56,237 nt of DNA from Verrucomicrobiota bacterium (GTDB lineage: Bacteria; Verrucomicrobiota; Verrucomicrobiia; Chthoniobacterales; UBA10450), in the NCBI GenBank assembly GCA_003220055.1, contig QHRF01000097.1:1-56237 (forward strand), given 5' to 3'. The notes below the pieces were generated by a model, which saw nothing but the letters and a program-made list of their open reading frames with translations, was not told the origin of the DNA and made no database searches. This document shows positions 10,782-19,655 of this stretch, piece by piece. The position numbers were made by a program, and so were the translations under genes. Within the stretch, counting starts at the first letter, position 1. Every line of letters begins with the position of its first letter.

Positions 10782-11201
10782 ATGATATCCCTGCTTCTAT
10801 TCGCGCCGTGCCCGTTTTTAGCTCAAGAGACATCCACCTCGGGGAACCCGCCTGGTCCGGTGTTCTGGATCTGTTGGTCCGCGTTCGTCATCCTGATGGT
10901 CGCCGCGATGTGGAAAGTGTTCAGCAAGGCCGGTCAGCCGGGTTGGGCGGCACTCATTCCGATCGTAAACGTTTATTTTCTGTGCAAAGTCGCCGGGCGC
11001 CCCGGTTGGTGGCTGATCCTAATGCTCATTCCGCTGGTCAATTTCATCATCCTGATCATTCTGGACATCGATGTCGCGAAGAACTTCGGGAAAGGTGCCG
11101 GTTTTGGGATCGGATTGCTTCTGTTGCCCTTTATTTTCTTTCCGATCCTCGGATTCGGCAGCGCGCAATACCAAGGCGCTCCACCGCCGCCACCGGTTTA
11201 A
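10782..11201 (+). CDS. Small membrane protein, DUF5684-like
   Basis: From the ATG at 10782 the protein has 139 aa; a TTG at 10692 would add 30 residues with no clear role. A signal-like hydrophobic start is followed by a segment FWICWSAFVILMVAAMW, then KVFSKAGQPGWAALIPIVNVYFL and two more hydrophobic helices, ending in a Pro-rich tail. The motif AGxPGWxxLIPxxN is typical of the DUF5684 membrane family, sometimes found next to signal peptidases. Function is unknown. Confidence 0.65.
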   Translation: MISLLLFAPCPFLAQETSTSGNPPGPVFWICWSAFVILMVAAMWKVFSKAGQPGWAALIPIVNVYFLCKVAGRPGWWLILMLIPLVNFIILIILDIDVAKNFGKGAGFGIGLLLLPFIFFPILGFGSAQYQGAPPPPPV

Positions 11202-11209
11202 GCCAGGCC

Positions 11210-11974
11210 TTACTTCGTCCAGTCCGGTTTCCGTCTTTCGTTAAACGCCGCGATGCCTTCGCGCGCTTCGGCGGATTCGCGCGCGCGCATGTGATGCTTC
11301 AACGCAAGATCGACATCTTCTTTCACCGACGTCGACCAAAGTTCTTCGATCAAGCGCTTGGTTTGCACGATCGCGTTAGGCGCGCCTTGCAAGACTGAAT
11401 CGGCAAACTTTTGCGCCTCGATCATCAATTGGTTAGGCGCAACTACGCGATTGACCAAACCGATTCCGCGCGCACGCTCGGCGTCGATCAATTCGCCGCC
11501 GAGCACAAGCTCACGCATGTTGCGCTCGCCGATTTGTCGGCGCAAAAAAGTCATGACGAGTCCCGCGACCAAGCCGCGCCGAACTTCCGGATAACCGATC
11601 TTTGTTTTCTCGGCGGCGACGACAAAATCGCAGGCTGACATGATTCCGGCACCGCCGGCAACCGCCGCGCCGTGAACGGCCGCGATCGTTACCAGACGCG
11701 TTTCGGCAAGTGTGGTCAAGGCTTTGGCGACTAATTCGGCAGTCATGTGCGCCTTCTTCCGGTCGGCCGCTTCCTTCAAATCGAGTCCGGTGCAAAACGC
11801 CGCACCCGCGCCGCGCAAAATAAGAACGCGCTCGTCCGCTTGATCGGAAGCAACTTTAATCGAGGCGACTAATTCATTCAGCAGCTCAATCGTCAACGAG
11901 TTGCGCCGTTCCGGGCGATTCAACGTCACTACTGTGATCTGCGGACTCTGCTTCTCGATCAGAACGACTGGCAT
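11210..11974 (-). CDS. Enoyl-CoA hydratase/isomerase family protein
   Basis: A 254-aa crotonase-fold enzyme. Oxyanion-hole regions are visible as FCTGLDLKE and AAVHGAAVAGGAGIMSACD, followed by KIGYPEVRRGL. The Glu of this last segment corresponds to one of the two catalytic acids of hydratases. It lies 23 bases after an acyl-CoA carboxylase beta subunit. That pairing is typical of leucine or isoprenoid catabolism (methylglutaconyl-CoA hydratase next to methylcrotonyl-CoA carboxylase). That assignment is inference from context; the exact substrate is not shown. Confidence 0.85.
   Translation of the reverse strand: MPVVLIEKQSPQITVVTLNRPERRNSLTIELLNELVASIKVASDQADERVLILRGAGAAFCTGLDLKEAADRKKAHMTAELVAKALTTLAETRLVTIAAVHGAAVAGGAGIMSACDFVVAAEKTKIGYPEVRRGLVAGLVMTFLRRQIGERNMRELVLGGELIDAERARGIGLVNRVVAPNQLMIEAQKFADSVLQGAPNAIVQTKRLIEELWSTSVKEDVDLALKHHMRARESAEAREGIAAFNERRKPDWTK
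11306..11319 (+). repeat. Dispersed dyad AAGATCGACATCTT
   Basis: Perfect copy of the dispersed word, inside the crotonase gene, where the gene strand encodes D-V-D-L. Confidence 0.7.
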
Positions 11975-11997
11975 AAATCAGAGGTCACCGATCAGCA

Positions 11998-13629
11998 TTA
12001 AACTTGGATGACACCGGTGTGGAAGCGCGCTGTCGGCGTCGGACGAGAGACATATTGGAGTAACTGAACCAACGCCTCCCGCGTTTCGTGTGGTTGAACG
12101 ATCGCGTCGACCCAACCGCGCGCCGCGCCGTAACGAATGTCGGTTTGCTCTTCGTAATTCTGTTTCACTTTTTTGCGGAGTTCGTCGAGCTCTTCGTGCG
12201 ACGCCTTTTTGTCGCCACGATCGCGGGCCCGCGCGAGAATGGAAAAAACTGTGTCCGAGGCCTGGGCCGCGCCCATCACGGCGTAGCGCGCAGTCGGCCA
12301 CGCCACAATGAATCGCGGGTCGTAAGCCTTGCCGCAAAGCGCGTAGTTGCCCGCGCCGAACGAACCGCCCACCACCACCGTGATTTTCGGCACGACTGAG
12401 TTACTGACCGCATTTACGAGTTTCGCGCCGCTCCGAATGATCCCGCTTTGCTCCGCGTCGCGACCGACCATGAACCCGGTCACGTCCTGGAAAAAAATGA
12501 TCGGCAGTCCGTCTTGATTGCAATCCATCACGAAACGCGCGGCTTTGTCCGCGCTGTCGGAATAAATGACGCCGCCCATCTGGATTCCTTCCTTTTTCGT
12601 GCGCACTTGCAGCCGTTGACTCGCGACGATTCCGATGGGCCGACCGGTGATGCGCGCGTAAGCCGTCACCAATGTCTTGCCGTAATCGGCTTTGTATTCG
12701 TCGACCGAATTTGAATCGACGATCGTCGCAAGCAGATCGCGCGCGTCGTAATTCTTCTGACCGTCGAGACTGACGAGATCGTAAACCGCGTCGGGACTCT
12801 TTGCCGACTTAGAACCTTTGTTCTCGATCTTGCTGTCAGCTGCGCGTTGCGCCTCGGGCAGAAGCGCAACCAGAGAGCGCAAGCGTTTCAAGCACGACTC
12901 ATCGCTTTTCTCGTAGAAATCGGCCGTGCCGCTGATTTCCGAATGCATTTTCGCGCCGCCAAGTTCTTCTTGATCGACAACCTGACCAATGGCTGCTTTG
13001 ACCAGCGACGGGCCGGCCAGATAAAGTCCGCTGCCTTCGGTCATCAAAATTTTGTCGCAGAGAACGGGCAGATAGGCCCCGCCCGCAACACAGTTTCCCA
13101 TGATCGCCGCGAACTGCGGAATTCCCGCCGCGGAAATGACCGAATTATTTCGGAAGATCCGGCCGAAATCGTCTTCGTCCGGAAAAATCTCGTCCTGCAT
13201 CGGCAAAAAAACGCCGGCCGAATCGACCAGATAAATAATTGGCAGCGAACATTCGAAAGCGATCCGTTGCGCGCGCAAAAGTTTTTTTACTGTCGCAGGA
13301 AAGAACGCGCCCGCTTTCACGGTCGCGTCGTTCGCGATGATCATGCATGGAACGCTCGAGACGTTTCCGATGCCGGCAACCGTTCCGGCGGCGACAATAT
13401 TCCCCCACTCTTCGTACATTTTGTAAGCCGCCCAGAGGCCGATCTCGAAAAATTGCGCGTCTTTGTCGAGAAGCTGACCGATTCGTTCTCGCGCCGGCAG
13501 GCGGCCGAGCTTGCGTTGCCGCTCGAGTCCGGTTTTCCCGCCGCCCTGGCGCAGGAGCGCTTCCTGCTTCAAAATTTCGCGACAAAAATCGCGCAACGGC
13601 TCATCGGAAGGTGTCGATGTTCGGGCCAT
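11998..13629 (-). CDS. Acyl-CoA carboxylase, carboxyltransferase (beta) subunit
   Basis: A 543-aa two-crotonase-domain carboxyltransferase. The N-terminal acyl-CoA site includes YLVDSAGVFLP and AAIMGNCVAGGAYLPVLCD; the C-terminal half carries the biotin-side site with FFQDVTGFMVG and VVVGGSFGAGNYALCG. The order and spacing fit methylcrotonyl-CoA carboxylase beta better than propionyl-CoA carboxylase, notably FPDEDDFGRIFRN. It transfers carboxyl from carboxybiotin to the acyl-CoA. The biotin carboxylase/carrier (alpha) subunit is not in the window. It probably forms an operon with the crotonase downstream. Confidence 0.85.
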   Translation of the reverse strand: MARTSTPSDEPLRDFCREILKQEALLRQGGGKTGLERQRKLGRLPARERIGQLLDKDAQFFEIGLWAAYKMYEEWGNIVAAGTVAGIGNVSSVPCMIIANDATVKAGAFFPATVKKLLRAQRIAFECSLPIIYLVDSAGVFLPMQDEIFPDEDDFGRIFRNNSVISAAGIPQFAAIMGNCVAGGAYLPVLCDKILMTEGSGLYLAGPSLVKAAIGQVVDQEELGGAKMHSEISGTADFYEKSDESCLKRLRSLVALLPEAQRAADSKIENKGSKSAKSPDAVYDLVSLDGQKNYDARDLLATIVDSNSVDEYKADYGKTLVTAYARITGRPIGIVASQRLQVRTKKEGIQMGGVIYSDSADKAARFVMDCNQDGLPIIFFQDVTGFMVGRDAEQSGIIRSGAKLVNAVSNSVVPKITVVVGGSFGAGNYALCGKAYDPRFIVAWPTARYAVMGAAQASDTVFSILARARDRGDKKASHEELDELRKKVKQNYEEQTDIRYGAARGWVDAIVQPHETREALVQLLQYVSRPTPTARFHTGVIQV

Positions 13630-13675
13630 GTGCGAAGGAGGGTTTAATCCCCGAAGGCGACCGAATCAAGACGCG

Positions 13676-13741
13676 TTGTAGCTGCCGCCGTCTCTGGCGG
13701 CAGAATTTGGCGACTGCCGACGGGGACATCGGCAGCTACAA
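13676..13741. repeat. Palindromic intergenic element with two hairpins
   Basis: A 12-base inverted repeat, TTGTAGCTGCCG (13676-13687) and CGGCAGCTACAA (13730-13741), bounds the element. A nested hairpin CTGCCGCC/GGCGGCAG lies at 13682-13689 and 13696-13703. The structure is that of a REP- or MITE-like element. Its last bases touch the stop of the 13743-14045 gene, so it could also serve as a transcription stop. Confidence 0.65.
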
Positions 13742-13742
13742 T

Positions 13743-14045
13743 TTAATAAATATCTGTCTCGGTGGAATAGCCCGAGTCGCCGCGAATGGAACGCAAGCGC
13801 GCGCGGCTGCCGCGTTCCGATTCCGGACGGTTAATCCGCTGGAGCGCTATTCTGACCAGAAACGGGACCGCAGCCAAAGCGCCGACCGACATTAACGCGA
13901 TGGCGGCCGTCTGTCGGGCCGGCCGTTTGATTTTGTCCGCGACGAGCATTCCGATTCCAAGTCCAAACGCAGTGCGCGTGAACGTGAGCAAATTATCCAG
14001 CGGAATCTGGTCGCTCGTTTTTGGAATGGATACCGAGAGAGACAT
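13743..14045 (-). CDS. Small membrane protein of unknown function
   Basis: A 100-aa reading frame with two likely membrane segments: TRTAFGLGIGMLVADKI (about residues 24-40) and TAAIALMSVGALAAVPFLVRIAL (about 46-68). A basic, Arg/Ser-rich tail follows. I do not recognise the family. It lies between the palindromic element and the divergent manC. Codon use looks like its neighbours. Confidence 0.5.
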   Translation of the reverse strand: MSLSVSIPKTSDQIPLDNLLTFTRTAFGLGIGMLVADKIKRPARQTAAIALMSVGALAAVPFLVRIALQRINRPESERGSRARLRSIRGDSGYSTETDIY

Positions 14046-14128
14046 CGGCTACTAATAGGTCCGGTTCGCGAAAAAGAAACGGGAAAATCTGCGCGCTGGC
14101 GTGATCTCCGCTATTGGCAGCTTCTGAC

Positions 14129-15199
14129 ATGTCGAATCCGATTTATGCGCTCATTCTTACCGGCGGCAGCGGTGAGCGTTTTTGGCCGTTGAGCCGGCGA
14201 AATCGTCCCAAGCAATTGCTGCGTCTCGTTTCCGAACGAACTTTGCTCGAGGAGACGGTCGCGCGCCTGGAAGGCTTTGTTCCGACCGAGCGCATTCTCA
14301 TTCTTACCAATATTGAACAGGAGAAAGGTGTTCGCGATTTGCTCGAAGGTTTTCCAAAGCAAAATATCATCGCCGAACCGGCCAAGCGCGATACCGCGGC
14401 TGCCGTCGCGCTCGGCGCGGGCTGGGTCGCAGCTCGCGATCATTCGGCAACGATGCTGGCGCTTCCAGCGGATCACGTCATTGCTGATCGCGCCGCATTT
14501 CAAGAAACAATGAAGACCGCGGCTGCGGCCGCGGAGGAAACGGGCGCGCTCATAACGATTGGAATTAAACCAACCTGGGCTTGCCCCGGTTTCGGTTACA
14601 TCGAGCAAGGTGAGCCAGTGCGATTGCGCAGCGACGGAAAAATCGCTGTTCACCGCGTCGTCCGCTTTCGCGAAAAGCCGAATGTCGATCTGGCCGAGTC
14701 CTTTTTGCGAAAAGGAAATTTTCGCTGGAACGCCGGAATGTTTGTCTGGTCGGTGCCAACTGTCCTGAGCGAATTCAATCGCCACGCTCCGGAATTGGCC
14801 GACTTTATCTCGCAAGTCCGGTCTCCGAAAGATCTCGACAAGATTTTGCATGAACGTTTCGCGAAGTTGCCGCGAATTTCGTTCGATTACGCGATCATGG
14901 AAAAAACCGAACATGTTTTAGTGGTCGAAGCAAGTTTCGATTGGGACGATGTCGGAAGCTGGCAGGCGGTGGCACACTATTTCAAAAAAGACGAACACGG
15001 GAATGCAGCCAACGGCGCGCTGACCGCGCTCGATTCCAGCGATAACATTGTCTTCAACGACGGCGAGACAACAATCGCGCTGCTCGGCGTGCATAATTTG
15101 ATCGTCGTCCGGACAGGCGATGCGATTTTGATTTGTCATCGGCACCAGGCTGAGAAGATCAAAAATCTCGTCGGGAAGTTGCCGCCGGAGCTGCAGTAG
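14129..15199 (+). CDS. manC: Mannose-1-phosphate guanylyltransferase
   Basis: From the ATG at 14129 the protein has 356 aa. The nucleotidyltransferase signature LTGGSGERFWPLSRRNRPKQ is at the N-terminus, with the family's PADHVI motif, the FVEKP-like FREKPNVD block and FRWNAGMFVW. It makes GDP-mannose from GTP and mannose-1-phosphate for surface polysaccharides or glycolipids. The phosphomannose isomerase domain fused in many ManC proteins is absent. It leads a run with yqgF (6 bases on) and truA. Confidence 0.9.
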   Translation: MSNPIYALILTGGSGERFWPLSRRNRPKQLLRLVSERTLLEETVARLEGFVPTERILILTNIEQEKGVRDLLEGFPKQNIIAEPAKRDTAAAVALGAGWVAARDHSATMLALPADHVIADRAAFQETMKTAAAAAEETGALITIGIKPTWACPGFGYIEQGEPVRLRSDGKIAVHRVVRFREKPNVDLAESFLRKGNFRWNAGMFVWSVPTVLSEFNRHAPELADFISQVRSPKDLDKILHERFAKLPRISFDYAIMEKTEHVLVVEASFDWDDVGSWQAVAHYFKKDEHGNAANGALTALDSSDNIVFNDGETTIALLGVHNLIVVRTGDAILICHRHQAEKIKNLVGKLPPELQ

Positions 15200-15204
15200 T
15201 TCGA

Positions 15205-15642
15205 ATGAATCCGATTTTGGGGATCGATTTCGGTCGAGCGCGGATTGGTCTGGCGATTTCTGATGACCTCCGCTTCTTAGCGCACCCACTCGCAACAATT
15301 CCAGCGAACAAAGACTCCGTGAAACGCATCGCGGCGATCGTGCACGATCGAAAGATCGACAAAGTCGTGATCGGAATTCCGCGACAGATGAGCGGAGAGA
15401 TTGGAATAGCCGCAAACGAAGCGTTGGAATTCGCCGACAAACTTCGCACCCAACTCCGTTGTCCGGTCGAAACCTGGGACGAGCGACTAACAACGGTTGC
15501 TGCAAATCGCGCGCTCAGAGACGCCGGGAAAAAAACGCGCCAGACGCGTAAGTTTGTCGATCAAGTCGCCGCCCAAATGATTTTGCAAAGCTACCTTGAC
15601 CGCGAAAGCGCGGGGACATCGGCAAAAGGAATTCCGCGCTGA
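15205..15642 (+). CDS. yqgF: YqgF/RuvX family nuclease (16S rRNA 5'-end maturation)
   Basis: A 145-aa RNase H-fold protein. The catalytic Asp is in LGIDFGRARIGLA, and the family blocks IVIGxP (VVIGIPRQMSG) and WDERLTT are present with the acidic residues in place. The family processes the 5' end of 16S rRNA and was once called a Holliday junction resolvase. The conserved part ends near LQSYLD; the last residues (ESAGTSAKGIPR) are an unusual tail. That tail contains the string CGGGGACATCGGCA, also found in the palindromic element at 13721. Confidence 0.9.
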   Translation: MNPILGIDFGRARIGLAISDDLRFLAHPLATIPANKDSVKRIAAIVHDRKIDKVVIGIPRQMSGEIGIAANEALEFADKLRTQLRCPVETWDERLTTVAANRALRDAGKKTRQTRKFVDQVAAQMILQSYLDRESAGTSAKGIPR

Positions 15643-15647
15643 TCGAC

Positions 15648-16391
15648 ATGTCGCCGCGGCTCAAGTTAACCGTTGCTTACGACGGCGCGGCCTTCGCCGG
15701 CTGGCAAAGCCAGGCGCATGGCAATACAGCTCAGGACCAACTCGAGCGCGCAGTCCATAAGATCAGTGGCCAGCGCGTTCGCGTTCACGGCGCGGGACGA
15801 ACGGATACAGGTGTTCACGCACTTGCGCAATGCGCCCACGTCGATCTCCCGGATCGGCGTCTGTCGGTCGAACGTTTAGCACGCGCGCTGAACGCGATTT
15901 TGCCACCTTCGATTCGAGTCTTGGACTGCCGATGTGTGCCTGATAATTTTCACGCCAGGTTTTCAGCGATCGGAAAACTTTATCGCTACAGAATCTGGGC
16001 GGGACCAATTTTACCGCCACTTGAGGTGGACCGGGCGTGGCACATTCCGTCACCGCTCGATCTCGATCTTTTGAGCGCGGCTGGAGAGAACTTCGTCGGC
16101 ACCCACGATTTTGCGGCGTTTGCGGCCAATCGCGGCGGAAAAGAAAAGGATACCACCCGCACAATTCGGTCGGTTCGCGTTCGGAAATCCGGACCGCGTG
16201 TCAGAATCGACGTCGCCGGCGACGGCTTTCTTTACAAAATGGTGCGCCTAATGGTCGGCGCGATGGTGCGAGTGACCCTTGATAAAATGGATCCGGCGGA
16301 AATCGCCAGACGATTGAAGTCCGGGCGCGCCGATGGTTTGCGCTATGTCGCACCGGCTACGGGACTGTACTTAGTAAAAATTTGGTACTGA
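15648..16391 (+). CDS. truA: tRNA pseudouridine(38-40) synthase TruA
   Basis: A 247-aa enzyme that isomerises uridines 38-40 in the anticodon arm of many tRNAs. The catalytic Asp lies in GAGRTDTGVHA near residue 55; the family motifs YDGAAFAGWQ, FHARFSAIGKLYRY and DGFLYKMVRLMVGAM are intact. The ATG at 15648 lies 5 bases after the yqgF stop. One copy of the dispersed GATCGACAT word (15641-15649) spans this junction and covers the start codon's first two bases. Confidence 0.95.
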   Translation: MSPRLKLTVAYDGAAFAGWQSQAHGNTAQDQLERAVHKISGQRVRVHGAGRTDTGVHALAQCAHVDLPDRRLSVERLARALNAILPPSIRVLDCRCVPDNFHARFSAIGKLYRYRIWAGPILPPLEVDRAWHIPSPLDLDLLSAAGENFVGTHDFAAFAANRGGKEKDTTRTIRSVRVRKSGPRVRIDVAGDGFLYKMVRLMVGAMVRVTLDKMDPAEIARRLKSGRADGLRYVAPATGLYLVKIWY

Positions 16392-16467
16392 CTCTGCTTT
16401 GAGGTCGGTTGTGCGTCGGTTGGCATAGGAGCGGCTGCGGTGGCAGGGGAGCTGCTTGATAGCAATT

Positions 16468-19400
16468 ATGGTAGATCCGTCGGGCGACGCCTCCGTACCA
16501 AATAGCCTCAAAGCACGACGGCGGTCGATTTTCGGCCACGTCGCCGACTGGCTATTTAGTCAACGGCATTTTCATCTCAAGCTGCTCTCCGGAACAACAG
16601 TCGCCGTCATCGTCATCATTTTTCTGGTCGGCGTTTTTTTGCTGGTGACGCTCCGCGATCATTACCAGGACTCGCTCCGCACGCATACGATCGAAGTGAT
16701 GCGCCTAAGCAGTTTGATCGAAAACGACATCGCCGGCTTGGAAAGCGGCCACCGCGGTTATCTTTTGAGCGGTAACGAAAACTACATCGAACCCTTCGAA
16801 AAGAAGCGCGACCTGATTAGGCAGCGGATTGACGATTTGACCGTGCTAATTCTGGAAAACCCGCGACAGCGCAAGCGTGTGATAACGGTTCAGGAAGTCG
16901 TTCAGGAATGGCTCGACACGGTTGCGACTCCGGAAATGAGCGCCCGCCGGGAAGCCAAAGGCACTGCGACCAAGAGCGAGACGAACCCAGCCGGAACTTT
17001 GGCGCTCGGCAATGCTCTCCTCAATCAAGCACGTGAAGTTCTGCAATCGTTGCAGGACGAAGAGCAGATCGTACTCAATCAGCGCATGCACGATCAGGAC
17101 TGGGCGACTCAATCGGCCCAGATCTTGAACTTCCTCACCAAACTGGACCGCGCCGTCGTGGAAATGGAAAAAGAGAAGCGAGGCTATCTCCTCACCGGCG
17201 AGAACAGTTTCGTTGAAGCTTACAAACGCGCGGTCACGGATTTTTACACTTACAACGGTTACCTTTCGATTTTGGTCGCGAATTCTCCAGCGCAAGCCGA
17301 GCTTCTGGCCGAAATTCGCTCCAGCGTGGAGGGCTGGATTAACAAATCGGCGGTTCCACAAATCGATGCTAAACGCGCGAGCAAAGATGCCGAAGTCCTC
17401 GCGCTCATCGGATCGGGCGAAACGCTGATGGCCGATATCCGCCAAATGCTGACGAATTTCGAGAAAAACGAACTGAGTCATTATGAACTGCGCGCAAGTT
17501 CGGCCACTCGCCAAAGGATTTTACGAACGTCCGCGCTCGCCCTCCTCGCCCTCGTTGCCGTTAGCCTTCTGGTGGTTTCCAACAGCTACAGTTTTGTTCT
17601 CGTGCGCCGCCAGCTTTCGGAACTCGAGGGCGCCGAAACACACATTCGTTCGGTGATCGATAACATCCTGGACGGAATGATCACGGTCGACGACAGCGGT
17701 GTCATTCGCTCGATGAATCCCGCGGCGGAAAAGATGTTCGGCTGTCGCGACAACGAAATGATCGGCCACAATTTGACTCGGCTCGTCCCCAAGCGTTACG
17801 AAAGCGAACACGATTCGAAGCCGGTCGTTTGCAACTGGACCGAGCTTATGGGCCGCACCGGTGGCAGCACCCTCGCTCTCGGCCGAACACGTAAGCACGT
17901 CACCTTCCCGGTCGAAATGTCGTTGAGCGAAATGATCATCGATCAGCAACGGGTCTACGTCGCGATGGTGCGTGACGTGACCGAGCGGAAACGTTTTGAA
18001 CAGCAAATCGCGGCTGAAAAGGAAAGCCTCGGGGTAACTCTGCGCGCGATCGGTGACGGCGTTATCACCACCGATGTAAACGGCAAAGTGATCATGCTGA
18101 ACAGCGAAGCGGAAAAATTGACAGGCTGGAGCTCAAAAGAAGGGATCGGCCAGCCGTTGAAATCAGTCTTTGACGTGACGATCGATCTTGCCGCGCAAGC
18201 GAAAGCGCAGAAGAGCGGCTATCGCAGCGAGGCGCAGTCCATTTTGCTAAATCTCCCCGAGAACGTCACTCTGACTTCGCGCGACGGCAACGAGCGCGTC
18301 ATCGAGCAGGTGGCGTCGCCGATTCGGGATAACAAAAATGAGGTAGCCGGCGTCGTCCTCGTTTTCCGCGACATCACTGCACGGCAACGCGCCGAGGCAG
18401 AGCGGCGCAAAGCGGAGACGCTCGAGCAACTCGGGCTCCTCGCCGGCGGCATCGCGCACGATTTCAACAACCTTCTCACCGCGATTATCGGCAACATTTC
18501 CCTCGCCTCAGTGCTTCTTCCGCCGAACGACGAAATGGCCGAGCGTTTGGACGATGCGAAGAATGCGTCGCTACGCGCGCGTGATCTCGCTCAGCAACTT
18601 CTGACTTTCGCTCGCGGCGGGACGCCAATTAAGAAGACCGCTTCGATCGGAAAATTAATTCAAGACACGGTTAGCTTCTCGCTGCGCGGCAGTCACAACC
18701 GGAGCGAGTTTGAATTCGGCGTCGATCTCTCGTCGGCCGAAATCGACGCCGGCCAGATCAGTCAGGTCATCGCGAACCTTGTCGTTAACGCCGACCAGGC
18801 GATGCCAAACGGCGGAACGCTGCACGTCAGTTGCGAAAACTTCAGTTACTCTGCCACCACCACTCCGGCTGTTCCTGATCTCGCGGCGGGAGATTACGTT
18901 CGAATCCGCATCCGCGACGAAGGCGTGGGTATACCTGCAAAGTACATGAAACGGATTTTCGATCCCTACTTCACCACCAAGCCAAAAGGCAGCGGACTTG
19001 GCCTCGCCACCGCTTACTCGATTATCAAAAACCACAGCGGTCTGATGACGGTCGAATCTGAAGTGCACGTCGGTACGACGTTCACGATTTATTTGCCGGC
19101 GGCGCTCGATCAGGAAATGCCGGTTGAAGCGCCGCGAACCTTCACTCCGGCAATGCCTGGAACAGGTCGCGTGCTTGTGGTCGACGACGAAGACGCTATT
19201 CGCGATCTGGTTGAATTCACTCTGACGCGACTCGGCTACAAAGTTTGGCAAGCGGCCACCGCGCTCGAAGGCGTGAACATTTATCGGGAAAAATTCGAAG
19301 CCGGCGAACGCTTCGATGCCGTCATTCTTGATCTTACTCTTCCGGGCGGGATAGGTGGAAAAGAAGCCCTCAAAAAATTGATCGAGATCGATCCGACGGT

Positions 19401-19581
19401 GAACGCGATTGTCTCGAGCGGTTACGCCACTGACGCAACAATGAGTCGTTATCAAGACTTCGGTTTCCGCGGGGTCATCGCCAAACCGTACGAGGCCGCC
19501 GAGCTCGGGAAAATCGTCCACGACGTGATCGAGTCGAGTCACGTCGACATCATCGACTATCCGAACCAGGCCGCGGGCTGA
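16468..19581 (+). CDS. Hybrid sensor histidine kinase with two CHASE3-like domains
   Basis: A 1037-aa membrane kinase from the ATG at 16468. A membrane segment (about 43-64) is followed by two CHASE3-like sensor blocks, marked by repeated GHRGYLLSGNENYIEPF and EKRGYLLTGENSFVEAY. A second membrane segment lies near 365-390. Two PAS domains (about 395-510, 520-635), the HisKA box GGIAHDFNNLLTAI, the HATPase with DEGVGIP, FTTKPKGSGLGLA, and a C-terminal receiver with VVDDED, phosphoacceptor in ILDLTLPGG and Lys in IAKPY follow. The ligand is unknown. No separate response regulator lies next to it, so output probably goes through another protein. Confidence 0.93.
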   Translation: MVDPSGDASVPNSLKARRRSIFGHVADWLFSQRHFHLKLLSGTTVAVIVIIFLVGVFLLVTLRDHYQDSLRTHTIEVMRLSSLIENDIAGLESGHRGYLLSGNENYIEPFEKKRDLIRQRIDDLTVLILENPRQRKRVITVQEVVQEWLDTVATPEMSARREAKGTATKSETNPAGTLALGNALLNQAREVLQSLQDEEQIVLNQRMHDQDWATQSAQILNFLTKLDRAVVEMEKEKRGYLLTGENSFVEAYKRAVTDFYTYNGYLSILVANSPAQAELLAEIRSSVEGWINKSAVPQIDAKRASKDAEVLALIGSGETLMADIRQMLTNFEKNELSHYELRASSATRQRILRTSALALLALVAVSLLVVSNSYSFVLVRRQLSELEGAETHIRSVIDNILDGMITVDDSGVIRSMNPAAEKMFGCRDNEMIGHNLTRLVPKRYESEHDSKPVVCNWTELMGRTGGSTLALGRTRKHVTFPVEMSLSEMIIDQQRVYVAMVRDVTERKRFEQQIAAEKESLGVTLRAIGDGVITTDVNGKVIMLNSEAEKLTGWSSKEGIGQPLKSVFDVTIDLAAQAKAQKSGYRSEAQSILLNLPENVTLTSRDGNERVIEQVASPIRDNKNEVAGVVLVFRDITARQRAEAERRKAETLEQLGLLAGGIAHDFNNLLTAIIGNISLASVLLPPNDEMAERLDDAKNASLRARDLAQQLLTFARGGTPIKKTASIGKLIQDTVSFSLRGSHNRSEFEFGVDLSSAEIDAGQISQVIANLVVNADQAMPNGGTLHVSCENFSYSATTTPAVPDLAAGDYVRIRIRDEGVGIPAKYMKRIFDPYFTTKPKGSGLGLATAYSIIKNHSGLMTVESEVHVGTTFTIYLPAALDQEMPVEAPRTFTPAMPGTGRVLVVDDEDAIRDLVEFTLTRLGYKVWQAATALEGVNIYREKFEAGERFDAVILDLTLPGGIGGKEALKKLIEIDPTVNAIVSSGYATDATMSRYQDFGFRGVIAKPYEAAELGKIVHDVIESSHVDIIDYPNQAAG

Positions 19582-19588
19582 TCTGGAG

Positions 19589-19643
19589 CCAGGCTGCCCT
19601 CAGCCTGGAAAGAAGCCACGCAACGGCCCGAGGCCGGGGCCGT
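19589..19643. terminator. Two hairpins between convergent genes
   Basis: CCAGGCTG/CAGCCTGG (19589-19596, 19601-19608; 4-base loop) and ACGGCCC/GGGCCGT (19623-19629, 19637-19643) fill the 74-base gap between the histidine kinase and the acetyltransferase. Neither is followed by a T-run. They may stop transcription from both sides or be another two-hairpin repeat. Confidence 0.45.
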
Positions 19644-19655
19644 CTCCCAACGACT

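Noticed and set aside
13743-14045. A toxin-antitoxin or holin-like role for the small membrane protein
   Set aside because: No partner gene and no motif beyond two hydrophobic segments.
18655-19542. A 295-codon open frame antisense to the histidine kinase, and many similar long frames antisense to atpD, atpA, cysNC and others
   Set aside because: They mirror strong genes in a GC-biased genome, have Arg/Ala/Phe-rich low-information translations, and show no family motif.
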